A stretch of DNA of 64,000 nucleotides from Clostridium aquiflavi. Lineage in GTDB: Bacteria; Bacillota; Clostridia; Clostridiales; Clostridiaceae. Below, one piece after another: positions 33,547 to 43,519 of this stretch. The position numbers were made by a program, and so were the translations under genes. The DNA is taken from the NCBI RefSeq assembly GCF_031344075.1, contig NZ_JAVJAN010000002.1, positions 68,952 through 132,951 on the forward strand. The letters run 5' to 3'. The notes under the pieces were generated by a model. That model saw only the letters and a program-made list of their open reading frames with translations. It had not been told where the DNA came from and did not search any database. How positions within the stretch are numbered: position 1 is the first letter of the stretch; every line of letters starts with the position of its first letter.

Positions 33547-35550
33547 ATGCGATCAATTATAAAACAAAACAATATTTCTAAATTGACCTTAGGAGGGATT
33601 TTAGTAACATTAGGTGTGGTGTATGGAGATATCGGAACTTCACCACTTTATGTAATGAAATCAGTCCTAAATGGTAATGGTGGCTTAGAAAATGTATCTG
33701 AAAATTTTATTCTTGGAACTTTATCTCTGGTTTTTTGGACAATTACTATTTTAACAACAATAAAATATGTTCTTATCACTTTAAAAGCAGATAATAAGGG
33801 TGAAGGTGGTATTTTTTCTCTTTTCACCTTAGTTCGTAATCGTGCAAAGTGGCTTATTATTCCTGCTATGATTGGTGGATCTGCACTTTTAGCTGATGGA
33901 ATGTTGACACCCGCTGTGACTGTAACTTCAGCAGTTGAAGGGTTAAAGTTAATTCCAGAATTTAATACAGTTTTTGGTAGTCATCAAAATAGTATTATTA
34001 CAATTGTAATAGTAATTATAAGTATTCTCTTTTTTATTCAACATTTTGGTACTGATTTAATTGGGAAAATGTTTGGTCCAATTATGCTTATTTGGTTTTG
34101 TAGTTTAGCATTCTTTGGAATTATTAATATTTCTCATGATTGGACATTATTACGTGCACTATCTCCGCACTACGGAATTAGCATTCTTTTTAGTAGTGAA
34201 AATAAATTGGGATTCTTTATACTTGGTAGTATATTTTTATCATCAACAGGTGCTGAGGCTCTTTATTCAGATCTTGGACACGTTGGTAAAAATAACATTT
34301 ATGGAACTTGGCCTTTTGTAAAAATATGTTTATTATTAAATTATTTTGGTCAAGGGGCTTGGATATTGGCAGTGAAGAACAATCCTAACTTTATTAATTC
34401 GGAAGACTTAAACCCGTTTTTTCAAATGATTCCAAATAGTCTTCTGGTATTTGGTATAATAATTTCAACTTTAGCTGCAATTATTGCTTCTCAGGCATTA
34501 ATTTCAGGGTCTTTTACACTTGTATCTGAAGCTATTAAATTGAACTTATTTCCTAAATTACATACTATGTATCCATCTAGTTCTAAGGGCCAACTCTATA
34601 TACCAGCGGTTAATAGACTTTTATGGATTGTTTGTATTGGAATTGTGCTTTACTTTAAAAATTCCGAACATATGGAAGCAGCCTATGGATTATCAATTAC
34701 AGTTACTATGTTAATGACAACTATTCTGTTATTTAACTATTTATTAAAGCAAAAGATTCCATTTATTATTGCTCTAGTTATGCTTATTTTCTTTGCTAGC
34801 TTTGAATTTTCTTTCTTTATTGCAAATGTTGCTAAATTTATGCATGGAGGATTTATAGCTGTTTTAATTGCCTGTGCAATATTATATGTTATGTATATTT
34901 GGATAAAAGGCTACAATATTAAAATGGAATTAGCAGATAATGTTCAAATTGAAGATTATATAAATCAATTAAATAGATTATGTCAAGATCCTGACCGTCC
35001 TAAATATACAACTAACCTTGTATGTTTAACTTCTACTCATGATCCTAAACAAATTGAAAGATCAATAATGTACTCAATCTTTGATAAAAGACCTAAGAAA
35101 GCAGATGTTTACTGGTTTGTTCATATTTCTGTTACTGATGAACCATATCAATCAGAGTATAGTGTAGATACTTTTGGAACATCTAATATTGTAAGAGTTC
35201 GACTAAAACTTGGTTTCAGAGTAGAGCAAAAATTAAATGTTTTTTTGCGTCAAATTTCAACTGAATTAGTTGAGAGTGGAGAAATAAAACTTCAATCTAG
35301 AACGTATACTATAATTCCTAATCGAAAAGTTGGAGATTTCCGTTTTATTTTAACTCAAGAAGAACTTTCATATGAATCAGGATTAGGTTTTTGGGATTCA
35401 TTTATACTTAGGTCTAAATTATTTATAAAAAGATTTACCGTTTCACCAGAAAAATGGTTTGGGCTTGATACTAGTGATGTTTATATTGAAAAAATCCCAC
35501 TATTTTTAGGACACACTGAGGGTACGATTTTAAAAAGAACTTCAAAATAA
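33547..35550 (+). CDS. kup: Kup-type potassium uptake permease
   Basis: This 667-residue membrane protein has the KUP/HAK signature GDIGTSPLYV near residue 26, then NKGEGGIFSL and GGSALLADGMLTPAVTVTSA. About 12 transmembrane helices occupy residues 15-460, followed by a cytoplasmic domain of about 200 residues, the usual family form. It imports K+ by proton symport. It stands alone between its promoter and a strong terminator. Confidence 0.95.
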   Translation: MRSIIKQNNISKLTLGGILVTLGVVYGDIGTSPLYVMKSVLNGNGGLENVSENFILGTLSLVFWTITILTTIKYVLITLKADNKGEGGIFSLFTLVRNRAKWLIIPAMIGGSALLADGMLTPAVTVTSAVEGLKLIPEFNTVFGSHQNSIITIVIVIISILFFIQHFGTDLIGKMFGPIMLIWFCSLAFFGIINISHDWTLLRALSPHYGISILFSSENKLGFFILGSIFLSSTGAEALYSDLGHVGKNNIYGTWPFVKICLLLNYFGQGAWILAVKNNPNFINSEDLNPFFQMIPNSLLVFGIIISTLAAIIASQALISGSFTLVSEAIKLNLFPKLHTMYPSSSKGQLYIPAVNRLLWIVCIGIVLYFKNSEHMEAAYGLSITVTMLMTTILLFNYLLKQKIPFIIALVMLIFFASFEFSFFIANVAKFMHGGFIAVLIACAILYVMYIWIKGYNIKMELADNVQIEDYINQLNRLCQDPDRPKYTTNLVCLTSTHDPKQIERSIMYSIFDKRPKKADVYWFVHISVTDEPYQSEYSVDTFGTSNIVRVRLKLGFRVEQKLNVFLRQISTELVESGEIKLQSRTYTIIPNRKVGDFRFILTQEELSYESGLGFWDSFILRSKLFIKRFTVSPEKWFGLDTSDVYIEKIPLFLGHTEGTILKRTSK

Positions 35551-35702
35551 TTTCGTTTGAATTTTATTCATTTTCTAGATTTATGTCATTGACCAATAAT
35601 ACTGGTAGCCAAAACTAAGTGCCTAAATCCTTATTTTGGGTGAAAATAATATAATAATAAAACATTAAAATGATATAAAAATAAATATATACATAAATAC
35701 AA

Positions 35703-35739
35703 AAAAAGGATAGTAAAACTAATTTACTATCCTTTTTGT
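35703..35739 (+). terminator. kup terminator
   Basis: AAAAAGGATAGTAAA (35703-35717) pairs perfectly with TTTACTATCCTTTTT (35723-35737). The run of T at the end gives a strong terminator, and the A-run makes it bidirectional in form. Confidence 0.88.
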
Positions 35740-35742
35740 ATA

Positions 35743-35771
35743 TTGATAAAATTTTAAATAGACTAGATAAT
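35743..35771 (+). promoter_or_regulatory. promoter of the molybdenum hydroxylase operon
   Basis: TTGATA (35743-35748), a 17-bp spacer and GATAAT (35766-35771) make a good vegetative promoter directed at the xdh-like genes. The start point would be near 35778, leaving about 135 nt of leader. Confidence 0.65.
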
Positions 35772-35801
35772 TATATTAAAAATTATATTATGTTATTTAT
35801 G

Positions 35802-35848
35802 AAATATCACCAAGTTCTTTTTAAGAAGAATTTGATGATATTTTTTTA
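35802..35848 (+). terminator. terminator-like hairpin in the molybdenum hydroxylase leader
   Basis: AAATATCACCAAGTTCTT pairs with the downstream AAGAA...TTTGATGATATTT (one C-A mismatch, one G-U pair) and leads into a T-run. It lies downstream of the predicted promoter and upstream of the first gene, so it could act as an attenuator. If that promoter is not used, it is simply a second terminator after kup. Confidence 0.55.
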
Positions 35849-35913
35849 TTACAATATAATTAACATATATTAACAAATATATTGGGGCATTAAATGGTAA
35901 AGGAGAGGTAGAT

Positions 35914-38043
35914 ATGAAGAAGATTAGTAAATCAGTGGTTAAAAGAGACCATAGTTCAAAAATTTCAGGAAAAGCTATCTACGTAGGAGATTATGAAGAA
36001 GATGATATTTTAATAGGTAAAATGCTAAGGTCAACAAAGGCAAAAGCAAAAATTATTGATGTTAAGGTTCCTAAATTATTAGATGGATATTACTATGTGG
36101 ATAAAACAGATGTACCTGGGGATAACAAGGTTAACATAGTTAAAGACGATACACCTGTTTATGCAACAGACACAGTAGAATATATCGGAGAGCCTATAGG
36201 GATGGTTTGTGGTCCTAATGAAGAAATTATAAATAAAATATTATCTGAAATTGAAGTTATATATGAAGAATTAGAACCTGTTATTAATATAAGAGACTTT
36301 GATACAGTTTTTTTTGATTATAGATTTGGAAAAGGAGATGTTGAAAAGGCATTTTCAGAGGCAGATAAAATATATGAAGAAGAGTTCGAAACAGGTTATC
36401 AAGATCAAACTTATTTAGAAACTCAAGGACTCATGGCTGAAATTCTAGAAGATGAAAAGGTTTACGTACATGGATCTATGCAATGTCCATATTATGTTAA
36501 AGGTGCAGTTATGAGAGCTATGAATCTTGGTCCAGATAAAGTTAGAATAGCGCAAGATGCTACAGGTGGTGGATTTGGAGGAAAAGAAGCATTCCCATCT
36601 ATATTAGCATGTCAAGTTGCTGTAGCTGCAAAAAAAGCTGGAAAAAAAGTTCGCTGTATCTTTGATAGAAGAGAAGACTTGGAGTTTACATCAAAGCGAC
36701 ATCCTTCATTAAATACTTATAAAGTAGCTGTGAAAAATGGAAGGGTTACAGCTATGGATATAGATGTAAAATTCAACGGAGGAGCTTATACAACTTTATC
36801 AGCGGTTGTTCTTCAAAGGGGAATTATATGCGCAAATGGCATTTATGATATTACAAATCTTAAAGTACGTGGAAGAGCTGTAAAAACTAATACAACTCCT
36901 AGTGGAGCATATAGGGGATTTGGAGCACCACAAACATTTTTCTCTGCTGAAGTCATGATGAATCATATTGCAAAGGATTTAGGAAAAGATTCTTTAGAAT
37001 TTAAGGAAATGCATTTAGTAAAACAAGGAGATAGTACTTCAACTTCTGGTAAGTATCATTTTCCAGTACCAATTCCAAATATGATTGAACGCATCGATAA
37101 AGCTTGCGACTTTAGAAGAAAACATAAAGAATATTCTAATGATCAAAATGGAAGATATAGAAAAGGAATAGGAATATCTATGTATTTTCATGGAGCTGGT
37201 TTTACAGGTTCAGGTGAAAGGGACATTATTAAGGCAGTAGCTAAATTACACAAATACCCTGATGGAAGAGTTCAAGTACTTGCTTCAAATACAGATATAG
37301 GACAAGGACTTCGTACAACTTTTCCTAAGATAGTGGCAAAGGAGCTAAATTTACCTTTAGAAAATGTATTTTATGAATATCCAGATACGGATGTAGTACC
37401 AGATTCAGGTCCTACAGTTGCTTCACGTAGTTTAATGACTGTTGGGGAACTTTTACGTCGTGCAGCTATAAAACTTCGTGATCAATGGATAGAAGGAGAA
37501 GATCAAATTATAGAAGAGCATTATAAAGAACCAGATTTTATGATTCCATTTTATATTGATAAATTCCAAGGTGATGCTTATCCAACTTATTCTTGGGCAG
37601 TTAATGCAATAGAAGTTGAAGTTGATACTTACACAGGTCTTGCAAAGATACTAGGAGCATATGGATGCTTTGATATAGGAACGCCTATGGATTACAACAT
37701 TGCTGTTGGTCAAATGGAGGGTGGATTCTTACAAGGTATAGGATATGCTTCAACAGAATATATGGTGGCAGATGCTAAGGGGCGTATCAGAAACAACTCT
37801 TTCTCAGATTATATTATACCAACAGCAGTTGATGTACCTAATCTTAAAGTAGATATGTATGTAGATGAAAAATATCCTTATGGACCTTATGGAGCTAAGG
37901 GTGCAGGAGAGTTACCTTTAGTTGGAGCACCAGGGGCTTATGCTGAAGCTATTGAACAGGCACTTGGACATGGAGCAAAGGTTAATCATGCACCATTTAC
38001 AGCAGAAGATACAATAAAAGTTTTAATGGAGGAGGGAGAGTAA
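35914..38043 (+). CDS. xdhA: molybdenum hydroxylase large subunit (xanthine dehydrogenase-like)
   Basis: This 709-residue subunit binds the molybdopterin cofactor and would hydroxylate a purine or related heterocycle. Visible features are the N-terminal GKAIYVGDYEEDDILIG, GGGFGGKEAFPS near residue 212, GAYRGFGAPQ near 331, the cofactor-contacting QG motifs (DIGQGL; GFLQGIGYAS) and the active-site Glu in GAKGAGELPL near 670. It lies one base before the FeS subunit. No molybdenum cofactor genes are in the window. Substrate is not provable; xanthine is the default. Confidence 0.88.
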   Translation: MKKISKSVVKRDHSSKISGKAIYVGDYEEDDILIGKMLRSTKAKAKIIDVKVPKLLDGYYYVDKTDVPGDNKVNIVKDDTPVYATDTVEYIGEPIGMVCGPNEEIINKILSEIEVIYEELEPVINIRDFDTVFFDYRFGKGDVEKAFSEADKIYEEEFETGYQDQTYLETQGLMAEILEDEKVYVHGSMQCPYYVKGAVMRAMNLGPDKVRIAQDATGGGFGGKEAFPSILACQVAVAAKKAGKKVRCIFDRREDLEFTSKRHPSLNTYKVAVKNGRVTAMDIDVKFNGGAYTTLSAVVLQRGIICANGIYDITNLKVRGRAVKTNTTPSGAYRGFGAPQTFFSAEVMMNHIAKDLGKDSLEFKEMHLVKQGDSTSTSGKYHFPVPIPNMIERIDKACDFRRKHKEYSNDQNGRYRKGIGISMYFHGAGFTGSGERDIIKAVAKLHKYPDGRVQVLASNTDIGQGLRTTFPKIVAKELNLPLENVFYEYPDTDVVPDSGPTVASRSLMTVGELLRRAAIKLRDQWIEGEDQIIEEHYKEPDFMIPFYIDKFQGDAYPTYSWAVNAIEVEVDTYTGLAKILGAYGCFDIGTPMDYNIAVGQMEGGFLQGIGYASTEYMVADAKGRIRNNSFSDYIIPTAVDVPNLKVDMYVDEKYPYGPYGAKGAGELPLVGAPGAYAEAIEQALGHGAKVNHAPFTAEDTIKVLMEEGE

Positions 38044-38044
38044 G

Positions 38045-38521
38045 ATGAGTAATAATATAACATTTAAGCTAAATGGTAAAGAGGTAATATATGATGGAAA
38101 AGCTACTGATAGATTATTAGATGTGCTTCGTGATTATTATCATTTAAAAGGTGTAAAATGTGGTTGTAAAGAAGGTGAATGTGGAGCATGTTCTATTCTT
38201 ATGGATGGTGAATTAATTAATTCTTGTATGGTAGCAATGGGAAGATGTGAAGGAAGTGAAATTGTTACTATAGAGGGGTTTAGAGAAACAGAACGTTTTA
38301 AAGTAATAGATAAAGCTTATGCTGATGTGTCAGCAGTGCAATGTGGATATTGTATTCCAGGAATGGTACTAGCTACAGAAGCTATATTATCTAAGAATCC
38401 AAATCCTACATTAGAACAAATTAGAGAAGGAATTTCTGGAAATTTATGTCGTTGCACAGGATATAATGCTATTGTAAAGGCAATTAAAATTTCAGCAGAG
38501 GAGGGAAAGGGATTATGGTAA
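38045..38521 (+). CDS. xdhC: molybdenum hydroxylase 2Fe-2S subunit
   Basis: This 158-residue protein holds two 2Fe-2S clusters. The plant-ferredoxin type motif is CGCKEGECGACSILMDG near residue 39 with a later Cys in INSCMV. The second, all-helical domain has CGYCIPGM near 101 and CRCTGY near 137. It passes electrons from the molybdenum site to FAD. The stop overlaps the next start by 7 nt. Symbol follows the E. coli scheme in which XdhC is the FeS subunit. Confidence 0.92.
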   Translation: MSNNITFKLNGKEVIYDGKATDRLLDVLRDYYHLKGVKCGCKEGECGACSILMDGELINSCMVAMGRCEGSEIVTIEGFRETERFKVIDKAYADVSAVQCGYCIPGMVLATEAILSKNPNPTLEQIREGISGNLCRCTGYNAIVKAIKISAEEGKGLW

Positions 38522-39333
38522 ATGGTTTTATGCCTAAATCTTTAAAGGAAGCTTTAGATATTCGTTCAAATTATGATGTTGTTCCATATGGTGGGGGAAC
38601 AGATTTAATGATTGAAGGACAAAAAGATGTTAACTATTTGTTTTTAAATAAAGTTCCTGAAATGAAATGTATTGTTGAAGATGAAGAGTATATCAGAATA
38701 GGAGGATCATGTACTTTTACTGAGGTATTAGAATCTGATATTGTTCCTGAAATTATGAAACAAGCTGTTTCAAGAATTGCTGCACCTGCTATAAGAAATT
38801 CTGGAACCATGGCAGGTAATATAGGAAATGGTTCAGCAAAGGCAGATTCTGTATTGATTGAATATGTTACAGATGCAAAAATAGTATTATCATCTGCTTC
38901 AAATACTAGAATAGTTAATATTGATGATTTCTATAAAGGAAGAAAAGAGCTAGATTTAGGAAAAGATGAATTGATAGTAGAAATTTTATTGCCTAAAACT
39001 GGTTTAGAGAATTATTACTATAAGAAAATAGGAGCTAGAAATGCATTAGCGATATCTCGTGTTTCATTTGCTGGGATAATAAAAATTGATGATGAAATAA
39101 TAAAAGATATTGCAATTGCTTTTGGAGCAGTGTCAGGTACAGTATTAAGATTTAAAGAATTAGAAAAAATGATGATAGGTAAAACATTAGTGGAGGCAAG
39201 TAAAATAAAAGAAGATTTCATTGATGCATATAAACAAAAAATTATACCTACAAAGGGTAGAGTTTCAGCCGATTATAGAAAAAGGGTATGTATTAATTTA
39301 ATAAAGGATTTTTTAAATGAGAAAGGTATATAA
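38515..39333 (+). CDS. xdhB: molybdenum hydroxylase FAD-binding subunit
   Basis: This 272-residue subunit binds FAD: PYGGGTDLMI near residue 24 and IAAPAIRNSGTMAGNIGNGSAKAD near 88 are the flavin-contacting motifs of the CO dehydrogenase/xanthine dehydrogenase family. The last about 90 residues match the family's C-terminal domain (ISRVSFAGI; GRVSADYRKRVC). It completes the three-subunit enzyme and is the last gene of the operon. Confidence 0.92.
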   Translation: MVNGFMPKSLKEALDIRSNYDVVPYGGGTDLMIEGQKDVNYLFLNKVPEMKCIVEDEEYIRIGGSCTFTEVLESDIVPEIMKQAVSRIAAPAIRNSGTMAGNIGNGSAKADSVLIEYVTDAKIVLSSASNTRIVNIDDFYKGRKELDLGKDELIVEILLPKTGLENYYYKKIGARNALAISRVSFAGIIKIDDEIIKDIAIAFGAVSGTVLRFKELEKMMIGKTLVEASKIKEDFIDAYKQKIIPTKGRVSADYRKRVCINLIKDFLNEKGI

Positions 39334-39424
39334 GAGTTAAGTTAGAGCAATAGAAAATTGTAATATTAGCATTTATTAATTATAAGATAAGAATAATATT
39401 TAATATATTTTTAGGATATATTTT

Positions 39425-39469
39425 ATAAGAGAGCGAGAAAGTATATATTTACTTTAATCGCTCTCTTTT
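39425..39469 (+). terminator. terminator after the molybdenum hydroxylase genes
   Basis: AAGAGAGCGA and TCGCTCTCTT form a 10-bp stem followed by T. The rest of the gap from 39334 to 39698 is AT-rich and shows no further gene. Confidence 0.82.
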
Positions 39470-39698
39470 ATTAGGATATACTTGGATTTTTAATTTAGTA
39501 ATAAAAATATATAAAGAAACTTAAGGTTAATTTTAAGAGAGTTTAGGATTAAATACATAAAAATTTAAGTGAAACTTTTTTTAGTAAAATATCAATGGTA
39601 TTATATTAATATATTTAAATAAAAATTATTTAGCTAAATTATATAATAATTATTTTAAGAGATACGAAAATTTACAAAGGAAGCGAAATTATAAACGT

Positions 39699-40466
39699 AT
39701 GAGATTAGATAAATTTTTGGCAGAATCAGCTGTTGGTAGAAGAAAAACTGTTAGAACTTATATTAAAGATGGAATGGTAAAGGTTAATGGTGAAATTATA
39801 ACTGAACCTTCAATAGATATTAGTGAAAAATTTGATGATGTAGAATACCTTGGAAAAAAAGTTATTCATACTGGTAAGGTATATTATATGTTTAATAAAC
39901 CATCAGGATGCATTACTGCAACAAAAGATAATATTCATAGAACAGTATTTGATTATTTTAACAATCAAAATATGAGTGGAGTATTCCATGTTGGGAGATT
40001 GGATAAAGATACTGAAGGATTATTGTTGCTTACTAATGATGGTGAATTTGAGCATAAAGTAATGTATCCAGAAAAACATGTTGAAAAAATTTATTTCTTT
40101 TGGGCATTAGGTTCTTTAGATGATGAAGATAAAAAGCAATTAGAAGAAGGTCTTTTTATTGGAAATAATGAAGCATTAACAAAGCCTGCAAAAATAGATG
40201 TACATAAATCAGGATCATATATAGAATTTAAAGAAGAAATTCCTAGTAATAATTTAGAGAATAAAGATCATCAGCCTGTTGTTTCAGGATATCTTACTAT
40301 TTCAGAGGGGCAAAAACATCAGGTTAAACGAATGTTAAAGGCAGTAGGTTGTTATGTAATATATTTGAAAAGAATATCTATTGGTGGATTAAAGTTAGAT
40401 GAATCTTTAAAAATGGGTGATTATAGAGAATTAACAAAGAAAGAAATTGAAAGCATATTTGAATAA
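39699..40466 (+). CDS. rsuA: 16S rRNA pseudouridine synthase of RsuA family
   Basis: This 255-residue enzyme has an N-terminal S4 RNA-binding domain (MRLDKFLAE...VRTYIKDGMVKVNG) followed by the catalytic domain. The nucleophile Asp is in GRLDKDTEGLLLLTNDG near residue 105. YMFNKPSG and SEGQKHQVKRML are further RsuA/RluB family marks. RsuA modifies U516 of 16S rRNA. The ribosome site is AAGGAAG and the gene is monocistronic between two terminators. Confidence 0.88.
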   Translation: MRLDKFLAESAVGRRKTVRTYIKDGMVKVNGEIITEPSIDISEKFDDVEYLGKKVIHTGKVYYMFNKPSGCITATKDNIHRTVFDYFNNQNMSGVFHVGRLDKDTEGLLLLTNDGEFEHKVMYPEKHVEKIYFFWALGSLDDEDKKQLEEGLFIGNNEALTKPAKIDVHKSGSYIEFKEEIPSNNLENKDHQPVVSGYLTISEGQKHQVKRMLKAVGCYVIYLKRISIGGLKLDESLKMGDYRELTKKEIESIFE

Positions 40467-40500
40467 AGATATGTACAAAATTTTATAAATAAAGATAATT

Positions 40501-40546
40501 AAAAGGTACCATATTTCTTATATAAGAGGAAATATGGTACCTTTGA
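40501..40546 (+). terminator. terminator after rsuA
   Basis: AAAGGTACCATATTTC pairs perfectly with GAAATATGGTACCTTT around an 11-nt loop. The T-run that follows is short. Confidence 0.72.
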
Positions 40547-40724
40547 TTATTTTAGCATTAAGAACATTATGAAAATAAAAAATACGTTTAATTTAGGATA
40601 TATGAGATATTTAAGAAAATTATTAACTACGTTTTTGGAAAAGAAATAACTAAAGATTTGGTTATTAATAATTATATCTAAATATCACCTATACCTATAT
40701 TTTTAATTTATATTAAAAAATATA

Positions 40725-40753
40725 TTGACAAATTAAAATAATAGGGATATATT
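40725..40753 (+). promoter_or_regulatory. promoter of the T-box-controlled sulfur operon
   Basis: TTGACA (40725-40730), a 17-bp spacer and TATATT (40748-40753). The transcript should start near 40760, directly upstream of the T-box leader. Confidence 0.72.
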
Positions 40754-40759
40754 ATTTAT

Positions 40760-41084
40760 TATAAAGCAGAGTAATCCTATAAGAATAATATGTTTTATAA
40801 TAAAATATTATATTGTTATATGTTAAGAAAAGAAATAGTATCATGAGGGAAACTTTCAGAGAATGGTCTTCTAGGCTGAAAAAGACTTTAGTTATAACTT
40901 ATGAGAATGCATCTTTGAGCACTGTCCCGAAAAAATACGTTTTTAGTAGGAGTCAGCGTGTACGCACGTTATAGCGTTGAGGTATGTTTGTACCAAAATA
41001 AGATATTATATTTTTTGTATATAATAATTAGAGTGGAACCGCGGAATAAAAATTCTGCCTCTAAATGAGGTAGGGTTTTTTTTG
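40760..41084 (+). ncRNA. T-box riboswitch, cysteine type
   Basis: The 14-nt T-box core AGAGTGGAACCGCGG is exact at 41030-41044. A terminator hairpin (CCTC/GAGG with flanking pairs) and a long T-run follow at 41055-41083. In stem I the sequence GAGAATGCATC places the codon TGC (Cys) at 40908-40910 in the specifier position. Uncharged tRNA-Cys would stabilise the antiterminator and turn on the sulfur genes. The specifier is read by pattern, not by a folded model. Confidence 0.9.
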
Positions 41085-41278
41085 TTTATATAAAAATATA
41101 AAACTGTATAATACGTATTTAATATATAAGTTTATTAAGTAATTCTAGAATTAAAATGAAATTTTTTAAAGTAGTATTAATATTTATCTAAATCTCAGAG
41201 AATTTACACAAACAATATAGTATAAAAATTTAAAAATATTTAAGAATGAAGAGTTATAAAATAGGGGGAAGATTAATT

Positions 41279-41905
41279 ATGAAGTCATTAAATTACTTTG
41301 ATTCTATAGCAGATAGCTGGAATGTAATAAGAAGTGAATATTTTGAGGAAAAATTAAAATATAAAGTTTTATCTAAAGCATCAATAGAAAATAAGATTGC
41401 AGCAGACTTAGGATGTGGTACTGGTTTTATATCTTTAGCTTTATCAGAAAAAGCAAATTTAATATTTTCTCTAGATCAATCTAATAACATGTTGAAGGAA
41501 TTAAAAAAAGAAGTTTCTAAAAGAGATATAACAAATATATATCCAATTAAGTCTGATATGGAAAATATTGTATTGTTTGATGAGTCAGTAGATGTTGTAT
41601 TTATAAATATGGCATTACATCATGTAGCTAATATAGAAAAAGCTATATCAGAAATTTATAGAGTATTAAAAAAAGGTGGAAGTATAGTAATTTCTGATGT
41701 TACAGAACATGATGGAGAATGGGCAAAAGAGGAAATGTACGATGAATGGTTAGGATTTTCAAATGATCAAATAACTAATTGGTTAAATAAATATAATTTT
41801 AAAAATGTAGAAATAGAAAATACGGATTTATATTGCAAAGGGTATTCAAGTAAAGGCGAATATACAGAAACAAAAATATTTATAGCAAGTGCTAAAAAAT
41901 TATAA
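41279..41905 (+). CDS. ubiG: SAM-dependent methyltransferase of sulfur operon (UbiG-like)
   Basis: About 208 residues with AADLGCGTGFISLALSE (motif I), a MALHHVANIEKAI segment and RVLKKGGSIVISDV. It is the first gene after the cysteine T-box. In C. acetobutylicum and C. perfringens the same operon type starts with a ubiG/ycgJ methyltransferase thought to feed SAM into the methionine-to-cysteine route. ATG 41279 is chosen because GGGGG lies upstream; the longer in-frame alternative has no ribosome site. Confidence 0.86.
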   Translation: MKSLNYFDSIADSWNVIRSEYFEEKLKYKVLSKASIENKIAADLGCGTGFISLALSEKANLIFSLDQSNNMLKELKKEVSKRDITNIYPIKSDMENIVLFDESVDVVFINMALHHVANIEKAISEIYRVLKKGGSIVISDVTEHDGEWAKEEMYDEWLGFSNDQITNWLNKYNFKNVEIENTDLYCKGYSSKGEYTETKIFIASAKKL

Positions 41906-41922
41906 GAGGGGAGAAAAATATT

Positions 41923-43074
41923 ATGAATTTTGAATCAGTTTTAATACACGGAGGAATTGACGGAGATAAGTTTACAGGAGCAGTAAATGTTCCTATATAT
42001 CAAACATCTACGTATAAACAAGAAGGCTTAGGAATTAATAAAGGATATGAATATTCAAGAACTGGTAATCCTACAAGAGAAGCTCTTGAGAAACTTATAG
42101 CTGATCTAGAAGAAGGTGTTGGTGGATTTGCATTTTCTTCAGGTATGGCAGCCATAACAGCAATATTTTCTCTTTTTAAGTCAGGAGATAATATAATAAT
42201 TTCAGATAATTTATATGGTGGAAGTTTTAGAGTATTAGATAAAATTTTTAAGAATTTTAATATAGGATATAAGATAGTAAATACAACAGATTTAAAGCAA
42301 ATTAAAGAAGCTATTGATGAGACTGTAAAAGCAATATATATAGAAACACCAACAAATCCATTAATGGATATAACAGATATTGAAGAAGTAGCTAAAATAG
42401 CTAAAGATAATAATCTATTTACAATAGTGGATAATACTTTTATGACACCATACTTGCAAAAGCCACTAACATTAGGAGCAGATATAGTTATTCATAGTGG
42501 TACTAAGTATCTAGGAGGACATAGTGATTTAATTGCTGGATTAATAGTAGTAAATAATGAGGAATTAAAAGAAAAAATTCATTTTATACAAAATTCTACA
42601 GGGGGTATACTATCACCATTTGATTCATTCTTACTTATAAGAGGTATAAAAACTCTTGCAGTTAGAATGGATAGACACAATTCAAATGCTAAATCTATAG
42701 CAGAATTTTTGAAAAATAGACCAGAAATTAATAAAGTTTATTATCCAGGATTTGAAGAACATCCGGGATATAATATTCAATCAAAACAAGCAAAAGGATA
42801 TGGTGGAATGATATCTTTTGTATTAAATGATGGATATGATTATAAAAAATTCTTTGAAAAATTAGCATTTATAACTTTTGGAGAAAGTTTAGGAGGAGTG
42901 GAATCTTTAGCATGCCACCCAGCAAGTATGACTCATGGAGCAATACCATATGAAATAAGACAAAAGGTAGGTATTGTTGATAATTTGATAAGACTTTCAG
43001 TTGGGATAGAAAGTGCACAAGATATTATTGAGGATTTAGAAAAAGCATTAGAATGGGGGAAAATTAATGGTTAA
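41923..43074 (+). CDS. mccB: cystathionine gamma-lyase/synthase family PLP enzyme
   Basis: This 383-residue PLP enzyme has YEYSRTGNPTREALE near residue 43, SSGMAAITA, the DNTFMTPYLQKPL segment and the PLP lysine in HSGTKYLGGHSD near 198. It follows the MetB/MetC/MccB family in full length. In this operon setting its likely role is cystathionine cleavage to cysteine (MccB). It overlaps luxS by 8 nt. Confidence 0.92.
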   Translation: MNFESVLIHGGIDGDKFTGAVNVPIYQTSTYKQEGLGINKGYEYSRTGNPTREALEKLIADLEEGVGGFAFSSGMAAITAIFSLFKSGDNIIISDNLYGGSFRVLDKIFKNFNIGYKIVNTTDLKQIKEAIDETVKAIYIETPTNPLMDITDIEEVAKIAKDNNLFTIVDNTFMTPYLQKPLTLGADIVIHSGTKYLGGHSDLIAGLIVVNNEELKEKIHFIQNSTGGILSPFDSFLLIRGIKTLAVRMDRHNSNAKSIAEFLKNRPEINKVYYPGFEEHPGYNIQSKQAKGYGGMISFVLNDGYDYKKFFEKLAFITFGESLGGVESLACHPASMTHGAIPYEIRQKVGIVDNLIRLSVGIESAQDIIEDLEKALEWGKING

Positions 43075-43519
43075 AGTAGAAAGTTTTGAATTAGATCACA
43101 CAAAGGTAAAAGCACCATATGTAAGAAAATGTGGCTTTGAAAAGGGTAATAATGGAGATATAGTTTCTAAATTTGATTTAAGATTTTTACAACCGAATGA
43201 AAAAGAGATGCCAACAGGTGCAATGCATACATTAGAACATTTATTAGCTGGATATATGAGAGAAAAATTAGATGGAATAATAGATATATCTCCTATGGGA
43301 TGTAGAACTGGATTTTATATGGTTGCATGGGGAACTCCTGAAGTGGAGAAAGTAATAGAAGCATTAAATTATTCATTAAATAAAATATTAGAAACAGAAG
43401 AAATACCAGCAACAAATAAATTTCAATGTGGGAATTATAGAGATCATTCATTATTTGCAGCAAAAGAATATATTAAATTAATATTAAAAGAGGGGATTAG
43501 TAGTGAGATATATAGATGA
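43067..43519 (+). CDS. luxS: S-ribosylhomocysteinase
   Basis: This 150-residue enzyme splits S-ribosylhomocysteine into homocysteine and the AI-2 precursor DPD. The metal site is visible: HTLEHLLAG (His-x-x-x-His near residues 53-57) and the Cys of the C-terminal QCGNYRDHSLF. Cys in SPMGCRTGFYM is the catalytic base. It overlaps both neighbours and is thus part of the operon. The partner nucleosidase (mtnN/pfs) is not in the window. Confidence 0.95.
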   Translation: MVKVESFELDHTKVKAPYVRKCGFEKGNNGDIVSKFDLRFLQPNEKEMPTGAMHTLEHLLAGYMREKLDGIIDISPMGCRTGFYMVAWGTPEVEKVIEALNYSLNKILETEEIPATNKFQCGNYRDHSLFAAKEYIKLILKEGISSEIYR

